Assembly: GCA_902614655.1 (NCBI GenBank)
Contig: CACMLX010000010.1
Coordinates: 1 to 45,506 of the forward strand
Direction of reading: 5' to 3'
From: an uncultured Pelagibacteraceae bacterium
GTDB taxonomy: Bacteria; Pseudomonadota; Alphaproteobacteria; Pelagibacterales; AG-422-B15
DNA length: 45,506 bases
Shown piece after piece: positions 36,323 through 45,506 of the stretch. How positions within the stretch are numbered: the stretch's first letter is position 1; the number at the start of each line of letters is the position of its first letter. A program made the translations under genes and the position numbers. The notes beneath the pieces were generated by a model. The model was not told the origin of the DNA. It made no database searches and saw only the letters and a list, made by a program, of their open reading frames with translations.

Positions 36323-37150
36323 ATGTCCTCATTAAATAAACTTCTATATTCTGAAGATTCTTCTATACCTATTTTAGAAAAAAAAATACTTTTGAAGTTT
36401 ATTCTAAATACCTCTAATGAAGAAATTAATATTAGTCATAATAAGCCACTAGATCATATTGAATTGGGTCAGTATAAAGAACTAATTCAAAGAAGAAAAA
36501 AAAGTGAGCCAATTGCATACATAATTAATAAAAAAGAATTTTGGAAAGATACATTCTTTATAGATAGTTCTGTATTAATTCCAAGACCTGACAGTGAAAT
36601 TATAATTGAAACTGCAATCAAATACTTTCCTGATACAAACCAAAATCTTAAAATGTTAGATTTAGGCACAGGTTCCGGATGCCTGATAATATCGCTCCTA
36701 AGGGAATTTAAATTTAGTCAGGGTATTGGCATCGATTTCGATAAAAAGGCTTTAAAAGTAGCGAAGCAGAATAAAAGTAATTTACTAAATGAAAATAGAT
36801 TAAAATTTTGTCATGCGGATTTTTCTGAATTCAATACAATGAATTATGATCTTATAGTTTGTAATCCACCATATGTTTCAGCTTCATCAAAAGATAATAT
36901 GCCAAAGGATGTTCAAGACTTCGAGCCTGAAATCGCTCTTTTTGCAAAAGAGAACGGATTAAGGTGTTTTAAAATGGTTTTAGATAATATAATTAAATAT
37001 GAAAATAAAAAACAATTGATCATTTTTGAAATCGGTTGCAATCAATTAAAACCATTACAAAAACTGCTAAAAAATACTGGTTTTCAGCTTATTTCAGTAG
37101 AAAAAGACATTTCTGATATACCAAGGTGTATCGTTACAAAAAGAATATAA
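36323..37150 (+). CDS. prmC: release factor glutamine N5-methyltransferase
   Basis: Methylates the GGQ glutamine of RF1. About 275 residues from the ATG at 36323 (MSSLNKLLYSED), two bases after the prfA stop; a TTG at 36302 inside prfA would add seven residues. SAM-binding LDLGTGSGCLIISL (near 113-126) and NPPYVS at 181-186, where Asn-Pro-Pro-Tyr binds the Gln side chain, are present. IPRPDSE also fits. Confidence 0.95.
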   Translation: MSSLNKLLYSEDSSIPILEKKILLKFILNTSNEEINISHNKPLDHIELGQYKELIQRRKKSEPIAYIINKKEFWKDTFFIDSSVLIPRPDSEIIIETAIKYFPDTNQNLKMLDLGTGSGCLIISLLREFKFSQGIGIDFDKKALKVAKQNKSNLLNENRLKFCHADFSEFNTMNYDLIVCNPPYVSASSKDNMPKDVQDFEPEIALFAKENGLRCFKMVLDNIIKYENKKQLIIFEIGCNQLKPLQKLLKNTGFQLISVEKDISDIPRCIVTKRI

Positions 37151-37209
37151 ATAAAAACTTGATTAATTTTGAACTTAACACTAGTTTACTTAATCTCTAA
37201 TAATAAATT

Positions 37210-37224
37210 ACCTAAAAATTAGGT
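37210..37224. repeat. inverted repeat just before the DUF4167 gene
   Basis: ACCTAA-AAA-TTAGGT, two six-base arms with a three-base loop, ends 13 bases before the GTG start at 37238. It would hide or flank the ribosome binding region in the transcript; a regulatory role is speculative. Confidence 0.3.
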
Positions 37225-37237
37225 TTAAATTTTCAAA

Positions 37238-37576
37238 GTGAAAAATAGAAGAAGCCGACCTTTTAAAAGGTCAAACAATAGGAACAATGATAACTTTGCT
37301 AATGGCAATAATAATACTAGAGTCAGAGGTAATCTATCCACAGTTCTTGAAAAGTATAAGGTTTTAGCGAAAGACGCTGCAGCATCCGGCGATTATGTAG
37401 GTGCGGAAAACTATATGCAGCACGCTGAACATTACAGCAGACTAATCAATGAGCGCCAAGATCGTTATAATGAAAAAAATGGCTCGATGAAAACTAATGG
37501 AAATGAAGTCGCTAGCGTCGATGAGACTGTTGAAACGCTAGATCCTGCAAAGGCTATTGAAGAAGCTAATTCATAG
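37238..37576 (+). CDS. DUF4167 family RNA-binding-like protein
   Basis: A 112-residue protein starting with GTG. The N-terminal 30 residues are Arg/Asn rich (KNRRSRPFKRSNNRNN), followed by RGNLSTVLEKYKVLAKDAAASGDYVGAENYMQHAEHYSRLINE, the DUF4167 core, which is restricted to alphaproteobacteria. Its place after prfA-prmC is typical. Function unknown; the basic start suggests nucleic-acid binding. It overlaps the convergent M23 gene by 11 bases. Confidence 0.9.
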   Translation: MKNRRSRPFKRSNNRNNDNFANGNNNTRVRGNLSTVLEKYKVLAKDAAASGDYVGAENYMQHAEHYSRLINERQDRYNEKNGSMKTNGNEVASVDETVETLDPAKAIEEANS

Positions 37577-38843
37577 AGTTGAATTCAGATACTTCAGCAC
37601 TAATTCGATTTTTTTCAGCTAAAAAAATTTCCAAGTTTTTGCCTTTAAGTTGTTTACCTGAAGGTAATTTCATTTTCATTGGATTAATTCTTTTTCCATT
37701 AAAGATTACTTCATAATGTAAGTGAGGGCCTGTAGACAGTCCCGTATTTCCAACATAGCCAATTACCTGTCCTTGACGGACTTTAACGTTTTTTTTAATG
37801 CCTGAGGCATATTTGCTTAGGTGAGAGTAACTAGTTTTATACCCATTAAGATGTTTGATACGAATATATTTTCCAGCCCCCCCATTATTGCCAACATACT
37901 CTATATGGCCTGTGCCTGCAGCCATAATAGGTGTTCCAGTAGGCGCTGCAAAATCAACTCCTTGATGTTTTTTATTGTAACCCAAAATTGGATGTTTTCT
38001 CATTCCAAAACCAGAGGATAGCCTTGCCCCGTTAATTGGTGTTTTCATAAGTGCTTTAGTTGCGCTCTTGCCATCACTATTAAAGAATTCAACAAATTCA
38101 TCCCCTTCTGATTGGAATCTATAAAGCTCGTATGACTCATCATTTAGAATAATCTCTGAAAAATTAATGTTTCCAGATTTTATATAATTATTTTGTGAGT
38201 CTGTATAAATCTCGAAAAATATTTTAATCTTATTTCCTTTTTTAATATCTCTTTGAAAATCGATGTCAAAACTATACAACTGAACAAACTCCATTATAAT
38301 TTCATCTGGAGTATCTATTTTTTTAAGAGACTCATAAATACTGTTATGGATTTCAACTTCATAAAGTTTTAACTTACTGAATAGCTTTTTTTTGTCTTCA
38401 CCTGCAACAAACTTATTATTAGCTTTTTTTACATAGATTTTTTTTTCACTATCAGGATATATAATTATTTCATTAATTATCTTTTTATCATCAATAGACT
38501 TAGTGTAAGTTTCAATTAGTGTCCCTACTTTTAATTTTCTTAAATCTATTTTTTTTGATATAATATTGACAACATCATTAATTTCGTCATCTTCAAGATC
38601 TGCTTGCTTTAAGGCTCTGGTAAAAGTTTCCCCTTCTTGCAGGTAGTATTTTTGGACGAGTGTAAAATCAATTTTTAATTTTTTCTCAATTTGGATTGGG
38701 TCTTCATCTGTTATAATTTTCTTAGAAATTTTTTTTTCTCTAGCTAAATTTTCTCCAAACGTAATAGACAAAAAATATGAAATACCCAGTAAGAAGATAA
38801 AGCTCAGTAACAGAATAGTCTGATTTCTATTGATGAAGGTCAT
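37566..38843 (-). CDS. M23 family zinc metallopeptidase (LytM-type), membrane-anchored
   Basis: A 425-residue cell-wall peptidase or activator. One N-terminal membrane helix (about 8-27, ILLLSFIFLLGISYFLSITF), a long alpha/beta region with an OapA/LysM-like domain (FTRALKQADLEDDEINDVVN..LRKLKVGTLIETY), then the M23 domain: GFGMRKHPILGYNKKHQGVDFAAPTGTPI with zinc ligands His and Asp, SHLSKYA, and HLHYEVIFNGKRINP. All zinc and catalytic residues are present, so it should be active on peptidoglycan cross-bridges. Confidence 0.93.
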   Translation of the reverse strand: MTFINRNQTILLLSFIFLLGISYFLSITFGENLAREKKISKKIITDEDPIQIEKKLKIDFTLVQKYYLQEGETFTRALKQADLEDDEINDVVNIISKKIDLRKLKVGTLIETYTKSIDDKKIINEIIIYPDSEKKIYVKKANNKFVAGEDKKKLFSKLKLYEVEIHNSIYESLKKIDTPDEIIMEFVQLYSFDIDFQRDIKKGNKIKIFFEIYTDSQNNYIKSGNINFSEIILNDESYELYRFQSEGDEFVEFFNSDGKSATKALMKTPINGARLSSGFGMRKHPILGYNKKHQGVDFAAPTGTPIMAAGTGHIEYVGNNGGAGKYIRIKHLNGYKTSYSHLSKYASGIKKNVKVRQGQVIGYVGNTGLSTGPHLHYEVIFNGKRINPMKMKLPSGKQLKGKNLEIFLAEKNRISAEVSEFNSMN

Positions 38844-38998
38844 TTTGGGATATTGGTATAAACTTTTTTAAAGTTTTTTCATAAATATTATTTTTGATTA
38901 ATGCGAAACTCCTACTTAATTAAATAAGTAATTGAATTCGTTATATAATTATAATTCCATAAAAATACTAGTTTTCTGCCTTTTATGTCCTTTGCTGC

Positions 38999-39026
38999 TT
39001 GACTTTTTGGCTCTATACAGTAAAAA
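38999..39026 (+). promoter_or_regulatory. candidate rrn promoter
   Basis: TTGACT (38999-39004), 16 bases, TAAAAA (39021-39026). It lies about 255 bases before the 16S 5' end, leaving the structured leader expected of a bacterial rRNA transcript. No better pair is visible in the gap. Confidence 0.45.
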
Positions 39027-39169
39027 ACGCTCACCCTTGTTCGGTGATGCTCTGAGCTTGCGGCATATGACTACTTATAGTCTTAATATAATCGAGTTGG
39101 CATTTAATTCCTTATCTCAAGGGGTAAGGATGTTATGCTTGCGCGATTATGCTATTGAAAAAGTAAATT

Positions 39170-39191
39170 GAAAGAGAAACGTGGGCGGTAA
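39170..39191 (+). other. left arm of the 16S precursor processing stem
   Basis: This 22-base stretch is complementary, with two mismatched or wobble positions, to 40834-40855 just behind 16S. Paired in the precursor, it would bring both ends of 16S together for RNase III. Confidence 0.7.
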
Positions 39192-39210
39192 TTCCGCAGT
39201 ACTGAATAAC

Positions 39211-39272
39211 CGTACACGTTTATTGGATTGCATAATTTATTTTATGCAACTCCGCCAATAAGTTTGTGTGCG
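39211..39272 (+). other. leader hairpin immediately before 16S
   Basis: CGTACAC pairs with GTGTGCG (one wobble), TTATTGG with CCAATAA, and an inner GCATAA/TTATGC hairpin sits on top, giving a roughly 60-base stem-loop ending nine bases before 16S. Confidence 0.55.
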
Positions 39273-39281
39273 TCATTTTTA

Positions 39282-40770
<1,489 letters not shown>

Positions 40771-40833
40771 TAAGAGTAATTTTTTGAGTTCATTAGAATT
40801 TAAAAAATAATTAACTTAGTAATTTTATGTGGC

Positions 40834-40855
40834 TTACCGTCCTCGTTTCTCTTTC
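40834..40855 (+). other. right arm of the 16S precursor processing stem
   Basis: Complementary to 39170-39191 over 22 bases with two imperfect positions. It lies 64 bases behind the 16S end and 30 bases before tRNA-Ile. Confidence 0.7.
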
Positions 40856-40884
40856 ATTGTTTAAAACTATTAAGCCTTTCGTTT

Positions 40885-40962
<78 letters not shown>

Positions 40963-40978
40963 TGACGTATTATCTCTT

Positions 40979-41054
40979 GGGGCTGTAGCTCAGCTGGGAG
41001 AGCACCTGCTTTGCAAGCAGGGGGTCACCGGTTCGATCCCGGTCAGCTCCACCA
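40979..41054 (+). tRNA. tRNA-Ala (anticodon TGC)
   Basis: 76 bases including an encoded CCA. The acceptor stem is GGGGCTG/CAGCTCC with one G-T pair, the anticodon stem CCTGC/GCAGG encloses TTTGCAA (anticodon TGC), and the T loop is TTCGATC. It is 16 bases after tRNA-Ile, the standard spacer pair. Confidence 0.97.
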
Positions 41055-41091
41055 AGTTTTAAACTTTTACTTTTACATCGTGAAGTGACAT

Positions 41092-41170
41092 CAATACTAA
41101 ATTAAAATTTTATTGAGAATTCAAATCTAAGTGTTTCAAAAAACTAAAGTTTGTTTTTTGTACATAGAAT

Positions 41171-41178
<8 letters not shown>
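41092..41178 (+). other. left arms of the 23S precursor processing stem
   Basis: Three segments pair in order with the sequence behind 23S: CAATACTAAATT (41092-41103) with 43966-43977, TCTAAGTGTT (41126-41135) with 43940-43949, and GTACATAGAA..ATCAAGC (41160-41178) with 43897-43914. Together they form a long broken stem that closes the 23S precursor for RNase III. Confidence 0.7.
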
Positions 41179-43896
<2,718 letters not shown>

Positions 43897-43904
<8 letters not shown>

Positions 43905-43977
43905 TTCTATGTACTAGAAATAAACTAGAATAAATCAGCAACACTTAGAAAGAAGAATTATTTTAAATTTAGTATTG
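43897..43977 (+). other. right arms of the 23S precursor processing stem
   Basis: Complementary partners of the segments at 41092-41178: 43897-43914, 43940-43949 (perfect ten bases) and 43966-43977 (perfect twelve bases). Confidence 0.7.
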
Positions 43978-43992
43978 AGTTCACATTTTGTT

Positions 43993-44110
43993 GACCTGGT
44001 GGTTATAGCGGAGAGGTTACACGCGAATCCATTTCGAACTCGAAAGTTAAGGGCTCCAGCGCCGATGGTACTTTGTCTTAAGGCATGGGAGAGTAGGACA
44101 TTGCCAGGTC
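43993..44110 (+). rRNA. 5S ribosomal RNA
   Basis: 118 bases. The terminal stem GACCTGG (43993-43999) pairs with CCAGGTC (44104-44110); the conserved CGAATCCATTTCGAACTCG loop and GCCGATGGTA follow. Outside the terminal stem, ACATTTTG (43983-43990) pairs perfectly with CAAAATGT (44113-44120), extending it for precursor processing. Confidence 0.95.
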
Positions 44111-44142
44111 TACAAAATGTTAATGTTGCTTCACATAAAAAA

Positions 44143-44934
44143 CTAAATTACTGAAATTAATTTAGGAAGATTTCTTGAAATTGCTCCTGAGATATAAAGA
44201 TCGACAATTTTATCATCGTATTTATCATATATAATTTCTAAATGCTCTGGTCTCCAATCAGATGCTTTAAAGATACGGCCACCTGTTTTTTGAGGAACTC
44301 CATTCGGCAAACTATTAAAATCTAATTTTATTAACTTTTTCTTCAATAATTCTGTGTATGTCAATACACTTCTAGCTGCTAGCATATGAAGTCCGTCACC
44401 ACTAACCATTTCTGGTACAGTCTGAAAAATAATGTCACCACCATCAATTTTACTAGTAGTTTCATGTAATGTAATTCCAGTCATTTGTGGCTCCAGAAAA
44501 TAACTTGGCCAGAAATGAGTTATTGCACCTCGGTACCTGGGGGAAAGCCCCCCGTGTGTATTCCAAAACTTTGATTTTGAATTATTTATTAGATCCTCGT
44601 TTAATTTATGACATCCATATGATAAAACTAAATTGGGCTCTAATTCTCTTATGAATCTTACTGTTGCTTCAGAATTTAATTCATCCAAAGTCACATTCAT
44701 TTTTCTACATTCATAAACTTCTTTAAGATTAAAAAATTCATTTTCTATTCTTTCTCTTAATGCAAAATGATTTACGAAGAGTTTTTTTTGATTTGAAGTA
44801 ATATCATTAGGTACCACAGGAATAAAACTCTCTCGTGTTTCACATATCCATCCTTTTACAAGGCCTGTTTTAATAAGAGAATTCGCAAAAAAATTATGCC
44901 GAGGATGATCTCCAGTTATTAAGACAATACTCAT
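44143..44934 (-). CDS. formyltransferase family protein
   Basis: A 263-residue one-domain formyltransferase related to methionyl-tRNA and UDP-amino-sugar formyltransferases. The catalytic triad is visible as Asn125 and His127 in FWNTHGGLSPRYRGA and Asp164 in SKIDGGDIIF. Length and the lack of the tRNA-binding C-terminal domain argue against Fmt; formylation of an amino sugar or other small amine with N10-formyl-THF is more likely. It is four bases after the DUF4910-type gene, both on the minus strand, converging on the rRNA operon. Confidence 0.75.
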   Translation of the reverse strand: MSIVLITGDHPRHNFFANSLIKTGLVKGWICETRESFIPVVPNDITSNQKKLFVNHFALRERIENEFFNLKEVYECRKMNVTLDELNSEATVRFIRELEPNLVLSYGCHKLNEDLINNSKSKFWNTHGGLSPRYRGAITHFWPSYFLEPQMTGITLHETTSKIDGGDIIFQTVPEMVSGDGLHMLAARSVLTYTELLKKKLIKLDFNSLPNGVPQKTGGRIFKASDWRPEHLEIIYDKYDDKIVDLYISGAISRNLPKLISVI

Positions 44935-44938
44935 ATTA

Positions 44939-45506
44939 TTACATTTTCTCTATTAATTTTTTTTCAATTAAAATATTTATGATCGATGATAATTTTAATA
45001 CAGAAATTTGTAAAAAATTTGCTATATCGATTATATCCATTTTACCATCTGCAAGAGACAATACTGACAGTATAATGTTTAATTGCTTTCTATTATCAAT
45101 TTTTGAGCTATTTGAAAATTTACGTGTTTGTGGAGAATTAAGTGTTGGGTATAGATCTCTTTTACTCAATTGAGGTTCGCCGTATTTTATTTTACCATTC
45201 ACGTTTTTGGCCGATAATTCAAAAGTTTTCAAAAATAAAAATAATTGTTCAGCTGATTTTTCAACTGACTCTATTTTCATAAAATTTTTATTATCAAGAC
45301 TCGTGTGATATTCCTTAAATTTTCCAAATGGGGGATAAACGGTTTTGGCTGCTTGTACGACCGGCAGGTTAAAGCCTGGTGAGCAAAATTGTCTTTCATC
45401 TGATCCCCCTAGGGGACTGAAATCTCTTACGGAAAAGTTTCTACTGTCATAGGCAGATAAGTGTTTCGCAAGCTTATCGATTTTACTGTCCTGGTTGAGC
45501 CATGAA
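44939..45506 (-). CDS. DUF4910/M28-like aminopeptidase-fold protein (5' partial)
   Basis: The minus-strand frame is open to the window edge; about 189 codons of the C-terminal part are present. Upstream of the Met at 45280 the same frame reads SPLGGSDERQFCSPGFNLPV, then KTVYPPFGKFKEYHTSLDN, both hallmark stretches of the DUF4910 family, whose core resembles M28 zinc aminopeptidases (SDE and YHTS carry putative metal ligands). The last 70 residues look like a winged-helix tail (LADGKMDIIDIANFLQIS). Members often sit in surface-polysaccharide gene clusters. Substrate unknown. Confidence 0.75.
   Translation of the reverse strand, partial: SWLNQDSKIDKLAKHLSAYDSRNFSVRDFSPLGGSDERQFCSPGFNLPVVQAAKTVYPPFGKFKEYHTSLDNKNFMKIESVEKSAEQLFLFLKTFELSAKNVNGKIKYGEPQLSKRDLYPTLNSPQTRKFSNSSKIDNRKQLNIILSVLSLADGKMDIIDIANFLQISVLKLSSIINILIEKKLIEKM

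Larger units (their letters stand above)
38844..39281 (+). other. rRNA operon promoter and leader region
   Basis: 438 bases without a gene, between the M23 peptidase and 16S. Up to about 38990 it is AT-rich with nothing readable. A promoter-like pair lies at 38999-39026. The transcribed leader then holds hairpins TCACC/GGTGA (39031-39047), GACTA/TAGTC (39069-39082), TCCTTA/TAAGGA (about 39108-39130), a direct repeat TTATGCT (39133-39139 and 39147-39153), the left arm of the 16S processing stem (39170-39191) and a long hairpin ending next to the 16S start (39211-39272). A 79-codon open frame at 38932 crosses the promoter and is not believed. Confidence 0.6.

Noticed and set aside
38932-39171. 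79-codon open frame before 16S
   Set aside because: It overlaps the rrn promoter and leader, has no family resemblance and no ribosome binding site.

Overview
The window is a dense, AT-rich stretch of chromosome from an alphaproteobacterium, probably a streamlined marine lineage. Alphaproteobacterial marks are the neighbourhoods dnaJ-like/cobS/cobT/rpmB, fdxA-carD, xerD/accA/secA, grx-nitrilase-DUF1178 and DUF4167 beside prfA-prmC, an RpoH-type sigma factor, and an rrn operon ordered 16S-tRNAIle-tRNAAla-23S-5S. Strong A/T codon bias, very short spacers and tail-to-tail gene overlaps suggest a reduced genome. I cannot name the clade without comparing the 16S. I see no phage, insertion sequence, plasmid gene or CRISPR array.

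Layout. 1-5.3 kb: the end of a class IV aminotransferase/aminodeoxychorismate lyase, a FATP-type acyl-CoA synthetase, ispH, a hotdog thioesterase, a GNAT acetyltransferase and an L-2-hydroxyglutarate dehydrogenase-like flavoprotein. 5.3-9 kb: rpoH and csaA (divergent), tRNA-Arg(CCT), an 85-residue lysine-rich histone H1-like protein with its own promoter-like sequence and terminator, then on the other strand carD (with a ~100-residue lysine-rich tail), fdxA and a TerB-like gene. 9-16 kb: a cobalamin-related block (methylmalonyl-CoA mutase, MeaB, then after rpmB the opposite-strand CobT, CobS and a DnaJ-like protein) and bolA. 16-26.6 kb: CorC-like membrane protein, aroB, aroK, a secreted protein of unknown function, xerD, a malyl-CoA lyase family gene, accA with an extra C-terminal membrane segment, secA. 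26.6-33.3 kb: argJ, mutT, a small secreted unknown and a secreted serine hydrolase with overlapping start codons, grx, nitrilase-family amidase, DUF1178, ubiG, lysC. 33.3-38.9 kb: rodZ-like, ispG, prfA, prmC, DUF4167 and an M23 peptidase. 38.9-44.1 kb: rRNA operon with its leader and processing stems. 44.1 kb to the end: a formyltransferase and a truncated DUF4910-type gene, the edge of what may be a surface-glycan locus.

How it fits together. Most genes are housekeeping: isoprenoids (ispH, ispG), shikimate (aroB, aroK), lysine/threonine and arginine entry (lysC, argJ), ubiquinone (ubiG), fatty acid synthesis (accA), secretion (secA), translation termination (prfA, prmC) and envelope growth (rodZ-like, M23). 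Mutase, MeaB and the malyl-CoA lyase suggest traffic between propionyl/methylmalonyl-CoA, glyoxylate and the TCA cycle. The least ordinary items are the two neighbouring lysine-rich DNA-binding-type proteins, the membrane-tailed AccA, the ATGCAT-overlapped divergent pair, and the accessory genes directly behind the rRNA operon. I did not find a clearly new multi-gene system.
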